This document shows, one piece after another, positions 1-8,083 of a stretch of DNA of 64,000 nucleotides. A program made the translations under genes and the position numbers. Under the pieces are notes generated by a model that worked only from the letters and a program-made list of their open reading frames with translations, ran no database searches and was not told where the DNA came from. The DNA is from Clostridium sp. Marseille-P3244. Its GTDB lineage: Bacteria; Bacillota; Clostridia; Lachnospirales; Lachnospiraceae. The stretch covers positions 744,001 to 808,000 of the forward strand of contig NZ_LT635549.1 of the NCBI RefSeq assembly GCF_900120155.1, written 5' to 3'. Numbering within the stretch: position 1 is the first letter of the stretch; every line of letters starts with the position of its first letter.

Positions 1-2
1 AC

Positions 3-776
3 AGTGTGATGAACTATGACGCGTTTATGGAACCTCTTACTTGGTTCCTGACAGGTATGGAGAAACACAGTGATGAGCGGCGTACCGATTTGTGGGGAAA
101 TCCTGACAGTTTTGCGGGGGCAATGCGCCATTTTATGGCCAGTATGCTGACTCCATCCCTCCAGGTGGCAATGAATGAATTGTCGAATCATGATCATTCC
201 AGATTCCTGACCCGTACCAATCACATTGTCGGAAGAGCAGAGCATGTGGGAGCAAAAGCTGCGGAAGAGGGCGTTAATCGCGCTGTCATGCGTGAGGCCG
301 TGACAGTTCAGATGACCTGGGTGGGAGCGCCTACTATTTATTATGGAGACGAAGCGGGACTCTGCGGTTTTACAGATCCGGACAACAGACGGACTTACCC
401 GTGGGGGAAGGAAGATCAGGAAATGATCGCATTCCACAGGGAGATGATCCGCATCCACAAAGAAGAAAAGCCGCTCCGCAAGGGCTCCATCAAGCTCCTG
501 ACAGCATCTCACAATATTCTCTCATATGCCAGATTCCAGGGAGATGAGCAGATCGTGGTCGTCCTTAATAACAGCAAAGAGCTGAAAGAAGTGACTGTGC
601 CGGTCTGGCTTTCCGGTGTGGCGAAAGAAGGGCGGATGAAACGTCTGATCTATACATATGAAGAAGGTTATACAACAGTGTATGATGAATATATCGTGGA
701 GAAAGGCGAGATCGTGATAAACATGGGGCGGCATTCCGCTGTTGTGCTGAAACCTTTGAAAACAGAGAAAAGATAA
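3..776 (+). CDS. Glycoside hydrolase family 13, C-terminal part (partial)
   Basis: This is the 3' end of an alpha-amylase-superfamily glycosidase that hydrolyses alpha-glucosidic bonds in the cytoplasm. The reading frame is open to the left edge, so the N-terminus and the catalytic nucleophile and acid lie outside the window. Visible are conserved region IV (NELSNHDHSRFLTR, holding the transition-state-stabilising Asp of the NHD motif), the GAPTIYYGDEAG strand typical of neopullulanase and maltodextrin glucosidase enzymes, and a C-terminal beta domain over roughly the last 80 residues. The stop lies 23 bases before the pyridoxamine kinase gene, so the two are probably cotranscribed. The family is secure, but the exact substrate (neopullulanase, cyclomaltodextrinase or oligo-glucosidase) cannot be decided from this fragment. 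Confidence 0.88.
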   Translation, partial: SVMNYDAFMEPLTWFLTGMEKHSDERRTDLWGNPDSFAGAMRHFMASMLTPSLQVAMNELSNHDHSRFLTRTNHIVGRAEHVGAKAAEEGVNRAVMREAVTVQMTWVGAPTIYYGDEAGLCGFTDPDNRRTYPWGKEDQEMIAFHREMIRIHKEEKPLRKGSIKLLTASHNILSYARFQGDEQIVVVLNNSKELKEVTVPVWLSGVAKEGRMKRLIYTYEEGYTTVYDEYIVEKGEIVINMGRHSAVVLKPLKTEKR

Positions 777-799
777 GGGCCGGAGAAAGGAATTTTGAT

Positions 800-1690
800 A
801 TGACAAAAAAGATAGCAGTCGTCAATGATCTCTCCGGTTTTGGGAGGTGCTCTCTCACTGCGGCGATCTCCGTGATCGCCGCAATGGGAGTACAGCCGTG
901 CCCGGTTCCCACAGCGGTCTTAAGCGCCCAGACGGGATATCCCAGCTATTTCTGTAAAGATCTTACGGATGAAATGGAGCTGTTCCGCAGAGAGTGGGAG
1001 AAGATGGATGTCCGGTTTGACGGGATTTATACGGGATTCATGTCGGGAGAACGCCAGATAGAGAAAGCCATGGATTTTCTCAGGGCATTCAAAAGAAAAG
1101 ACACCTTCCTTCTGGTAGATCCGATCATGGGTGACGGAGGAAAGAGATTTTCTATCTTCACACCTCAGTTCCAGGCCAGGATGACAGAACTGGCAGAACA
1201 GGCAGATATTATCACACCCAACCTTACGGAACTCTGTCTTCTGGCAGATACAGACGGTCTGACGGCGGCAGAACTGACCGGGCAGGGCGGGATCCTTCCC
1301 GATCAGGAGAAAGCAGCGGCTTCGGCAGAACAGATGGCCCGCAGAGTGATGAGCCGGGGCCCGAAGGAAGTGGTAGTTACCGGCCTGCGTTTTTCTGATC
1401 GTCAGACCGGTAAAGAAAAAATGGCAAATCTTACCGTTACAGAAAAAGCGGCGATTCTGTCCTCACGGACATTTATCGGAGAAAGTTATTCCGGAACCGG
1501 AGATTTGATGGCGTCTGTGATCGCGGGCGGAAAGGCACGGGGAGACTCTGTTGAAGACACGGTAGAACTGGCTGGAGAGATGATCGCCAGGGCGATCAAA
1601 GATTCCGTGCGGGATAAAGTGCAAAGGAACGAAGGAGTCGAGTATGAAAAATACCTCTGGATGCTGACAAATCTGAGTTTGCCGGAGTGA
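800..1690 (+). CDS. Pyridoxamine/pyridoxal kinase (PfkB-like)
   Basis: This enzyme phosphorylates pyridoxal or pyridoxamine with ATP in the vitamin B6 salvage route. The 296-residue length fits the PdxY/PdxK family. The N-terminus (KKIAVVNDLSGFGRCSL) matches Clostridial pyridoxamine kinases, LLVDPIMGD is the central ribokinase-fold motif, and GTGD near residue 232 supplies the anion hole and catalytic Asp. The start is ATG with AAAGGA eight bases upstream. The gene follows the GH13 gene closely. Its last six codons and stop lie inside a 22-base sequence repeated in inverted orientation at 2383-2404, so the C-terminal tail may have been remodelled by the element downstream. PdxY and PdxK cannot be separated here. 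Confidence 0.9.
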   Translation: MTKKIAVVNDLSGFGRCSLTAAISVIAAMGVQPCPVPTAVLSAQTGYPSYFCKDLTDEMELFRREWEKMDVRFDGIYTGFMSGERQIEKAMDFLRAFKRKDTFLLVDPIMGDGGKRFSIFTPQFQARMTELAEQADIITPNLTELCLLADTDGLTAAELTGQGGILPDQEKAAASAEQMARRVMSRGPKEVVVTGLRFSDRQTGKEKMANLTVTEKAAILSSRTFIGESYSGTGDLMASVIAGGKARGDSVEDTVELAGEMIARAIKDSVRDKVQRNEGVEYEKYLWMLTNLSLPE

Positions 1691-2404
1691 TGGATGTAAT
1701 GCCGGGGAAGGAAGAGGATATCCATCTCGGGCACGCTTTCGCTCGGGGCTGCAACGCAGCGGCACATAAGGGCGCAAAAAACGCGCCCCAAATGCCGGCG
1801 TTGCTGCACGGCCCTCGACGGACATCTCTTCCTTCCCCGGCTTCTCATCCTCTCCCCTCAGCAATCTCGCGATTTAGAAGTAATTGTGAAAGCAAAACGT
1901 TATCGACACCCAGGCGGAGTAAGCAGCATCCTGCCGCTTACTCCGTCATAATAACCTTTGGTCTCGTAAATGTCTTTTTCTCCAATACGGCTCCCATCCC
2001 CTACTACTTTCAAATCGCGGGTTTGCTGCGGGGGATGAATCATGACGCCGGAGGGAATAAATAAAGTGCAGAAAAGGGAAAGAGCGGCAATCGGAAGAAC
2101 CTTTCTGCGGCGGCAGATGGGTGGACCGGCGACTTTGGAGGAATCCGACGGAAAAACTTAAGGGACTTAGGATCCGCCGTTAAGCAATCCGATGAGATTG
2201 TCTGAGCGAACGCGAGTTGCTCATCGGATTGCTTTGTATTTAGGCGGGTTCTAAGTCCCTTTATGTTTTCCCGGATTCCGGAACGGAGACGGGGCACCCA
2301 TTCTGTTGCCGCAGAATACGGTTCTCGATACCGGCGTTTTTCTGTTCTCTAAGCTTTATCCATTCTCCCCGGCGTCTCCTGAATCACTCCGGCAAACTCA
2401 GATT
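1670..2404. repeat. Nested palindromic non-coding element
   Basis: The 716 bases between two convergent genes hold no convincing gene but are built from inverted repeats. The outer pair (1670-1691 against 2383-2404) is an exact 22-base inverted repeat, and similarity resumes inward with GCCGGGGA on both sides. Inside lie three further structures: 1691-1722 pairs with 1820-1850 (16 perfect bases, GCCGGGGAAGGAAGAG); about 1853-1881 pairs with 2002-2035 imperfectly and encloses a smaller hairpin (1915-1924 with 1936-1945); and 2140-2196 pairs with 2220-2279, including GCAATCCGATGAG against CTCATCGGATTGC. I see no transposase and no clear target duplication. It could be a MITE-like remnant, a large structured RNA, or stacked bidirectional terminators. 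Confidence 0.7.
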
Positions 2405-2406
2405 TT

Positions 2407-3270
2407 CTATTTTGTCAGGACTTCTATCCCGTCTTCTTTTACGAGTACCATATACTCAATCTGTGCGGAGAGGCCGTCATCGATCGTATACACGGTCCAT
2501 CCATTATCTTCATCTACAAAGAATTCAGGGCTTCCTTCATTGATCATGGGTTCAATTGTGAACATCATTCCCGGTACGAGGAGCATTTCACTGCCTTTTG
2601 GCGTTACATAACTGACAAAGGGATCTTCGTGGAACGCCAGCCCGATACCGTGTCCGCCGATCTCTTCTACCACGGAGTAGCCGTTCGCCCGGGCATGGGT
2701 ATTGATGGCATCGGCTATATCACCCAGATGCCCCCACGGTTTTGCCGCGGCGAGACCGAGTTCTACGCACTCCTCCGTTACGCGGATCAGACGCTCTGCG
2801 CGGGAAGAGATCTTTCCCATTTTGAACATACGGGAGGCGTCGGAAAAATATCCGTCTACAATGGTGGATACATCTACGTTGATGATGTCGCCTTCTTTGA
2901 GAACGATATCCTTATCGGGTATGCCGTGGCAGATCTCATTGTTGAGCGAAGTACACACGCTTTTCGGGAATCCCTGGTAATTCAGGGGCGCCGGGATGCC
3001 TCCGTGTTCTGTGGTAAAGTGGTATACGATCTCGTCGATCTCAGCGGTGCTCATACCGATATGGATCTTCTTGGCCACTTCATCCAGTACAGCGGTATTC
3101 AGGGCAGCGCTTTCCTTGATCTTTTCGATTTGAGCCGGAGTTTTGAGGAGCTTCCGGGTGGGGACGATCTCTCCCTTTTCCTGATGGAGAAGCATCTGTT
3201 CCTCGATAGGCATGTGACATTTTTTATATTTCTTCCCGCTGCCGCACCAGCAAAGATCATTTCGTTCCAT
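2407..3270 (-). CDS. map: Methionine aminopeptidase type I with N-terminal SEC-C motif
   Basis: Removes the initiator methionine from nascent proteins. The first 20 residues form a SEC-C zinc-binding motif (DLCWCGSGKKYKKCH), an extension found on many Clostridial MetAPs and probably used for ribosome or protein contact. The M24 metallopeptidase domain follows from about residue 38. It shows the substrate His in NNEICHG, metal-ligand Asp residues in VDVSTIVDGYFSDASR, GGHGIG, and the Glu ligands in FTIEP and IEYMV. The start is ATG with AAAGGAG about 11 bases upstream. At 287 residues it fits the SEC-C subclass. The gene converges on the pyridoxamine kinase gene, with the palindromic element at its 3' end. 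The DUF1015 gene lies 44 bases upstream on the same strand. Confidence 0.95.
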   Translation of the reverse strand: MERNDLCWCGSGKKYKKCHMPIEEQMLLHQEKGEIVPTRKLLKTPAQIEKIKESAALNTAVLDEVAKKIHIGMSTAEIDEIVYHFTTEHGGIPAPLNYQGFPKSVCTSLNNEICHGIPDKDIVLKEGDIINVDVSTIVDGYFSDASRMFKMGKISSRAERLIRVTEECVELGLAAAKPWGHLGDIADAINTHARANGYSVVEEIGGHGIGLAFHEDPFVSYVTPKGSEMLLVPGMMFTIEPMINEGSPEFFVDEDNGWTVYTIDDGLSAQIEYMVLVKEDGIEVLTK

Positions 3271-3314
3271 GTAAAATACATCTCCTTTAGAATGATATCT
3301 TTTTATTTTCGCTT

Positions 3315-4550
3315 TTAAAAGCGGTGGATAAACAGCCCGCTCCGGAGTTTGGGCTCAAACCATGTAGATTTTGGAGGCATGAGCATTCCGGCGTCAGCGA
3401 CGCGCAGCAATTCTTCCATAGACGTCGGATACATGGCAAATGCCATCCCGCCGGAAGAATCTGCAGCCTGCTCCAGGGCAGAAAGTCCGCGTATCCCGCC
3501 GATGAAACGGATGCGGGGATCAGTCTTGGGATCCCGTATGCCAAAAACCGGATCCAGGACATTGTCCTGAAGGATAGAAACATCCAGGCTTTTTACCGGA
3601 TCATCGGAAAACAGGACAGGACGCGCTTTCATCCGATACCAGGTTTTCCGGCAGTACAGCCCGATCTCTCCTTTGGTTTTCGGATGATACGGGGCGGAGC
3701 CGATCTGTGTGATCTCAAATCCATCCTTTATCTTATCAAGAAATGTATCAAATGTATAGCTGTTTTTGTCAGTGACGACACGGTTGTAATCATAGATCTT
3801 TAATTCGTCCGCCGGGAACAGTACTGAAAGAAAATAATTGTACTCCTCAGTGCCTGAAAAGCCCGGATCTTCTGTCCTCCGCTTCAGAGCGGCCTTTACC
3901 GCGGAAGCTGCTCTGTGGTGCCCGTCCGCGATGTAGAGATGAGGGATATTCTTGAAAAGTTGAGAAATATTATCAATTGTTTCGGCAACATCGATACGCC
4001 ACACCTGATGACGGATCTGGTCCTCACTTACAAAATCATAGAGGGGCGCGCTGTTTTTTGCCGCATCTGTGATATGCCGGACAGTTTCGTCAGGACGGTA
4101 AGAAAGGAAGATAGGGCCGGTCTGGGCGCTGCAGGCATCTACATGGCGGATCCGGTCCTCTTCTTTTGCGGCAAGAGTATTTTCATGTTTGAGGATGATC
4201 CCGTTCAGATAGTCATCAACAGAAGCGCAGCATACGAGACCGGTCTGTGTCCTTCCTTCCATAGTAAGCGCATATACATAGAAGCAGGGAGTCTCATCCT
4301 GGACGAAAGATCCTTCCTTTATCATCTGGTCCAGTGTCCTTCGGGCCGTCTGGTAGACTTCAGGGGCATACATGTCTGTTCCTTCGGGAAGCTGTGTCTC
4401 GGCTCTGTCAATTTTCAGAAATGACAGTGGATTTTTCTGTACTACGGATCTTGCTTCAACGCTGTCATATACGTCATAAGGGAGAGCGGCTATAGATGAA
4501 GCCAGGCCGCAGGCCGGGCGGATCGCTCGGAAAGGATGGATAGTACTCAT
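3315..4550 (-). CDS. DUF1015 family protein
   Basis: A 411-residue cytoplasmic protein of the DUF1015 family (annotated in some genomes as HTH-like or SerK-like). The opening IHPFRAIRPACGLASSIAALPYDVYD and the YIADGHHRAASA segment near the middle are family hallmarks. The latter resembles the ParB/SerK-type GHHR motif of free-serine kinases, so nucleotide-dependent kinase activity is possible but not shown. GGAGG stands six bases before the ATG. It is probably cotranscribed with map (44-base gap). In Clostridia the family is often found near serA/serC, but no serine-pathway gene is present in this window. Confidence 0.85.
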   Translation of the reverse strand: MSTIHPFRAIRPACGLASSIAALPYDVYDSVEARSVVQKNPLSFLKIDRAETQLPEGTDMYAPEVYQTARRTLDQMIKEGSFVQDETPCFYVYALTMEGRTQTGLVCCASVDDYLNGIILKHENTLAAKEEDRIRHVDACSAQTGPIFLSYRPDETVRHITDAAKNSAPLYDFVSEDQIRHQVWRIDVAETIDNISQLFKNIPHLYIADGHHRAASAVKAALKRRTEDPGFSGTEEYNYFLSVLFPADELKIYDYNRVVTDKNSYTFDTFLDKIKDGFEITQIGSAPYHPKTKGEIGLYCRKTWYRMKARPVLFSDDPVKSLDVSILQDNVLDPVFGIRDPKTDPRIRFIGGIRGLSALEQAADSSGGMAFAMYPTSMEELLRVADAGMLMPPKSTWFEPKLRSGLFIHRF

Positions 4551-4703
4551 GGAAACCTCCTTTTTATCATGGTTGCTGTATGGTAGTACTTAGGACATTC
4601 TAACACAGATAACTGTGATTTTCTACCGCGCGGTTCGACAAAAACCTGCATTTCTACTTGCCCGAAGCAAAAAAGTATAGTAGTATTAAAATTCAGAGGA
4701 GTG

Positions 4704-5276
4704 ATGATCATTATGTGGTACTGGATTCTGATATTCGTGCTCGCTATTGGCTGTATTGCCATGTTGGGAGTATCGTTTGCCAGTATAAAAAGAGATAAAG
4801 AGGCCGCGGCAAGGTACCAGACCCGGAGGAACGAAAGCCACAGGTATGATGACGATGATGATGACGAGTATGAAAGATCGGGCAGAAGGCGCAGGGAAGC
4901 TTTGTCCGGGAGAAAGTCATCGGAGGAACGGCCTGACGGCAGTGACAGAAGGCGATGGAAGATTATTCTTGAAGACATTGACAGCTGGGACAAATACAGC
5001 TTTACTTTTTATGATACAGTGGGCATTGGCAGGGGAAAAGACGGGAGTATGTATGAAAAGTTCCTCTCACTTCCCAAGGATGGAAGAATTTCCAAGATGC
5101 ATTGTGTGATTATCCACAGAGGGGATAAACTGTATCTGAAAGATGAGGGATCCAGAAACGGAACTTATCTGAACGGTCAGCGCATCGACAGACCGGAGAT
5201 GTTGCAGAGGGACGATATAATCGGGGTCGGCGAGACCCGGCTGGAGGTACAGCGGGTACTGAGGGAGACTCTGTAA
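4704..5276 (+). CDS. Membrane-anchored FHA domain protein
   Basis: A 190-residue protein with one N-terminal membrane segment (WYWILIFVLAIGCIAMLGV), a charged linker containing a run of six Asp and several Arg-rich stretches, and a C-terminal forkhead-associated domain from about residue 90. The FHA hallmarks GIGRG, ISKMHCVI and EGSRNGTYLNG are all present; they form the phosphothreonine-binding loops. It probably recruits a protein phosphorylated by a Ser/Thr kinase to the membrane, but no such kinase lies in this window. The start is uncertain: GTG 4701, ATG 4704 and ATG 4713 are in frame, and the AGAGGAG site is close to the first two and far from the third. A strong hairpin follows the stop. 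Confidence 0.82.
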   Translation: MIIMWYWILIFVLAIGCIAMLGVSFASIKRDKEAAARYQTRRNESHRYDDDDDDEYERSGRRRREALSGRKSSEERPDGSDRRRWKIILEDIDSWDKYSFTFYDTVGIGRGKDGSMYEKFLSLPKDGRISKMHCVIIHRGDKLYLKDEGSRNGTYLNGQRIDRPEMLQRDDIIGVGETRLEVQRVLRETL

Positions 5277-5311
5277 CAGTAGATAAACAGTTAAATAAGG
5301 AATTTTGAAAG

Positions 5312-5357
5312 AGGGCCGTCTCCCCGCAGAATATTTCTGACCGGGGGACGGCCCTTT
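5312..5357 (+). terminator. Terminator-like hairpin after the FHA gene
   Basis: The arms 5312-5325 (AGGGCCGTCTCCCC) and 5344-5355 (GGGGGACGGCCCT with one base missing) form a strong GC stem with a loop of about 18 bases, followed by TTTC. It lies 36 bases after the FHA stop and before the next gene, which has its own ribosome binding site. The T-run is short. Confidence 0.65.
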
Positions 5358-5418
5358 CGCACTCATCCGCAGAAACAGCATATATTATAGATATAATGTG
5401 TGTCTTGGAGTGGTGAGC

Positions 5419-5850
5419 ATGAACGAAAAAATGCCTTACTATATGGCCTATCCGATGCCGTTTTCCTATGAGGATGAAAGGACGGAGCGGATGGATCTTG
5501 AATATCTGAGGAGTATGTATCCGGATCTTCCTAAACGGATCCTTCCATATGTAGAGGAAGAATGTGATCGGATGGAGTATGAGAACAGTATGATTTATGA
5601 TCAGTATCCGGATAAACTTCAGCTGAAGCTGATGTGCGGCCGGGTGTGTGATAATGTAAGGAAACACGAGAGGATGCTGGCAGATGAGCTGGAAGAGGTA
5701 AACGCAAGTGAGCGAGATCGGAATACTTCCGTGGGGAAAAGAGGGATGGAAAGATCAGGGACATTGAGGGATCTTATCGAGGTGATGCTCTTCCAGGAGC
5801 TCTACAGGCGCAGATGTAACCATCGGAGGAGATGCAGGAGATTTTATTAA
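5419..5850 (+). CDS. Conserved small hypothetical protein, Tyr/Met-rich N-terminus
   Basis: A 143-residue protein that I cannot assign. The frame is open from a GTG at 5398, but the ATG at 5419 has GGAGTGGT at good spacing and is preferred. The N-terminal third is rich in Tyr, Met, Pro and Glu (YYMAYPMPFSYEDE), the middle is acidic and helical, and the last 25 residues are very basic and Arg/Cys-rich (RRRCNHRRRCRRFY), which could bind nucleic acid or phosphate. The position downstream of the FHA gene but after a terminator suggests a separate transcript. The base use resembles that of its neighbours. Confidence 0.7.
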   Translation: MNEKMPYYMAYPMPFSYEDERTERMDLEYLRSMYPDLPKRILPYVEEECDRMEYENSMIYDQYPDKLQLKLMCGRVCDNVRKHERMLADELEEVNASERDRNTSVGKRGMERSGTLRDLIEVMLFQELYRRRCNHRRRCRRFY

Positions 5851-5890
5851 AGAGAATTTTACTAAATGAGAAATTCGTGGTATACTTACG

Positions 5891-5929
5891 TCCGGAAAGG
5901 AGCTGTTTTTAGCGTGGACCCTTTCCGGA
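5891..5929 (+). other. Stem-loop in the leader of the shikimate-kinase-like gene
   Basis: TCCGGAAAGG (5891-5900) and its exact complement (5920-5929) form a 10-base-pair stem around a 19-base loop holding TTTTT. It sits 26 bases before the kinase start codon and 41 bases after the previous stop. It could be a weak terminator for the upstream gene or a leader structure. There is no T-run after the stem. Confidence 0.45.
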
Positions 5930-5954
5930 ATATATAAAACACAGAGAGAAAAAT

Positions 5955-6488
5955 ATGAAGAAAAATCTTATTTTTATCGGGATGCCGGCAGTGGGGAAGA
6001 GTACGGTTGGCATTGTAGTGGCAAAACGCCTGAGAATGGGGTTTATAGATACGGATCTGCTGATACAGGATCAGGAAAAAAAACTTCTCAGAGAGATCAT
6101 AGAGGATGTCGGGCAGGACGGATTTCTCAAAATCGAGAATCAGGTAAATGCCTCTGTCGAGGCGGAAAATTCTGTCATCTCACCGGGCGGGAGCGTGGTT
6201 TACTGCAGAGAGGCAATGGAACATTATAAAAAAATCGGAACCATTGTATATTTAAAGGTATCTTATCAGACAATAAAAAGGCGGATACGTAATCCGAAAA
6301 AGAGAGGTGTTGTACTCAGAGAGGGGCAGACTCTGCGGGACCTTTATTATGAGCGTGTTCCGTATTTCGAAAAATATGCGGATATTACGGTCTGCGGGGA
6401 TGGATGCCGTATAGAGGAAACGATAAAAAATGTAATTAAAGCGGTGAGAAAATATGTAAAAAGTGACAGAAAGGGGAAAAAACCTTGA
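5955..6488 (+). CDS. Shikimate kinase-like P-loop kinase
   Basis: A 177-residue nucleoside-monophosphate-kinase-fold protein annotated by similarity as shikimate kinase, which phosphorylates shikimate in aromatic amino acid synthesis. It shows Walker A GMPAVGKST at residues 8-16, the DTD motif at 32-34, a GGS variant of the usual GGG substrate loop (SPGGSVVY), and the LID-region ERVPYF with its Arg. The helix that normally carries the shikimate-binding Arg (FRxxE) reads FLKIEN, so that Arg is replaced. The substrate may therefore differ from shikimate. No other aro genes are adjacent; murA follows 206 bases later with its own promoter. Confidence 0.75.
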   Translation: MKKNLIFIGMPAVGKSTVGIVVAKRLRMGFIDTDLLIQDQEKKLLREIIEDVGQDGFLKIENQVNASVEAENSVISPGGSVVYCREAMEHYKKIGTIVYLKVSYQTIKRRIRNPKKRGVVLREGQTLRDLYYERVPYFEKYADITVCGDGCRIEETIKNVIKAVRKYVKSDRKGKKP

Positions 6489-6594
6489 CAATATGCATGG
6501 GTTCCACCTAAAATGTTGCTTTGGCCGGGTCCGTTTCCACAGAGGTGGAACAGGACAAAAAAGAATTCAAAAAATACAGACATTGTGATATAAT
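6485..6594 (+). promoter_or_regulatory. murA promoter region with inverted repeat
   Basis: Two promoter candidates are visible: TTGACA at 6485-6490 with TAAAAT at 6509-6514 (18-base spacer), and an extended -10 element TGATATAAT at 6586-6594 with a weak -35. Between them, GTTCCACCT (6501-6509) and AGGTGGAAC (6543-6551) form an exact 9-base inverted repeat. The repeat overlaps the first -10 element, so it could be an operator or a stem-loop that closes the transcript of the upstream gene. Confidence 0.5.
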
Positions 6595-6694
6595 GGACAC
6601 GGCATACTGGGAATAGAATACTGGAAGATATGTGATTAGGCAGCAGATAGTATAGAGTACAAATACGATAATAGAATTTAAGTCGAGGTGCGAA

Positions 6695-7987
6695 ATGGAG
6701 CAATATATCATTAAAGGCGGGAATCCGCTCGTTGGAGAGGTAGAGATTGGAGGCGCCAAAAATGCAGCTCTTGCAATCCTGGCGGCAGCGATCATGACGG
6801 ATGAGACTGTCCTGATTGAGAATATGCCCGATGTCAATGATGTCAATGTTATGCTGGAAGCCATTGCCGGGATCGGAGCCACAGTGCAGCGTGTGGACCG
6901 GCATACAGTGAAGATCAATGGAAGCGCGATCAGTGCTTTGAATATAGAATATGACTATATAAAAAAAATAAGAGCGTCTTATTATCTTTTGGGTGCCCTC
7001 CTGGGGAAATACAAACGTGCGGAAGTGGCACTGCCCGGGGGATGCAATATTGGCAGCAGGCCGATCGATCAGCACCTGAAAGGATTCCGCGCCCTGGGAG
7101 CGGATGTAGACATTGAGCACGGAAAGATTGTCGCGGAGGCTGAAAGGCTGAAAGGGACCCATCTGTATTTCGATGTGGTCACGGTAGGAGCCACCATTAA
7201 TGTCATGATGGCGGCGGCTATGTCAGAAGGCCTTACCATTATGGAGAATGTGGCGAAAGAGCCCCATGTAGTGGACGTGGCCAACTTTCTGAACAGTATG
7301 GGAGCAAATATCAGAGGCGCGGGAACAGACGTGATCAAGATCAGAGGGGTGCGTTCTCTTCATAAGACGGAGTATTCCATTATTCCGGATCAGATCGAAG
7401 CAGGAACGTTTATGTTCGCGGCGGCAGTGACAAAGGGAGATGTCACAGTGTTGAATGTGATCCCGAAGCATCTTGACGCCACGATTTCCAAACTGGTAGA
7501 TATCGGGTGCGAGGTGGAGGAATTTGACGACGCCGTCCGGGTTGTGGCAAAAGGGCGCCTTAAGAGCACCCAGGTTAAAACGCTGCCTTATCCGGGTTAT
7601 CCGACGGATATGCAGCCACAGATCGGCGTGGCGCTCGCGCTTGCGAATGGTACCAGCACGATTACGGAAAGCATATTTGAAAATCGTTTTAAATATCTGG
7701 GTGAACTGGCCCGGATGGGAGCTCAGGTCAAGGTAGAAGGCAATTCCGCCACGATAGAAGGGGTTGAGAAATTTTCGGCCGCCAGAGTGAGCGCGCCGGA
7801 CCTCAGGGCGGGAGCTGCCCTGTGTATCGCGGGGCTTGCCGCGGAAGGGATCACGATCGTAGATGATATTGTTTATATTCAGAGGGGATATGAACGGTTT
7901 GAGGAAAAACTCAGAAGTCTCGGCGGTATGATCGAGAAGGTGTCAAGTGAGAAAGATATTCAGAAATTCAGGCTTAAAGTTGGATAA
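6695..7987 (+). CDS. murA: UDP-N-acetylglucosamine 1-carboxyvinyltransferase
   Basis: Transfers enolpyruvate from PEP to UDP-GlcNAc, the first committed step of peptidoglycan synthesis, in the cytoplasm. The 430-residue length is standard. The N-terminus GGNPLVGEVEIGGAKNAAL and the mobile loop PGGCNIGSRPID are diagnostic; the loop Cys is the residue that fosfomycin alkylates, so no intrinsic Cys-to-Asp resistance change is seen. The C-terminal DLRAGAALCIAGLAAEG completes the EPSP-synthase fold. The start is ATG with a weak GAGGTG site. The gene stands alone with a promoter upstream and a terminator after the stop. Low-GC Gram-positives often carry two MurA paralogs, and only one is seen here. 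Confidence 0.97.
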   Translation: MEQYIIKGGNPLVGEVEIGGAKNAALAILAAAIMTDETVLIENMPDVNDVNVMLEAIAGIGATVQRVDRHTVKINGSAISALNIEYDYIKKIRASYYLLGALLGKYKRAEVALPGGCNIGSRPIDQHLKGFRALGADVDIEHGKIVAEAERLKGTHLYFDVVTVGATINVMMAAAMSEGLTIMENVAKEPHVVDVANFLNSMGANIRGAGTDVIKIRGVRSLHKTEYSIIPDQIEAGTFMFAAAVTKGDVTVLNVIPKHLDATISKLVDIGCEVEEFDDAVRVVAKGRLKSTQVKTLPYPGYPTDMQPQIGVALALANGTSTITESIFENRFKYLGELARMGAQVKVEGNSATIEGVEKFSAARVSAPDLRAGAALCIAGLAAEGITIVDDIVYIQRGYERFEEKLRSLGGMIEKVSSEKDIQKFRLKVG

Positions 7988-7998
7988 AGAGCGGATTC

Positions 7999-8032
7999 AG
8001 GCCAGAACCGGAAAGCGGTTCCGGCCTTTTTT
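7999..8032 (+). terminator. Intrinsic terminator of murA
   Basis: AGGCCAGAACCG pairs with CGGTTCCGGCCT (one mismatch) across a five-base loop and is followed directly by a T-run (8027-8032). It starts 12 bases after the murA stop. Confidence 0.9.
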
Positions 8033-8083
8033 AGACCCTGTCGGGAGGAAAGATGTAAGACTCTTTTCCTGACAATGAGCGGA

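Noticed and set aside
1463..1864. Two long reverse-strand open frames over the end of the pyridoxamine kinase gene
   Set aside because: They are shadows of a well-supported gene, have no ribosome binding site and no recognisable protein character.
1687..2064. Forward open frame through the palindromic element
   Set aside because: It reads through inverted repeats, is rich in Ser, Pro and Arg, and has no ribosome binding site; it is not protein-like.
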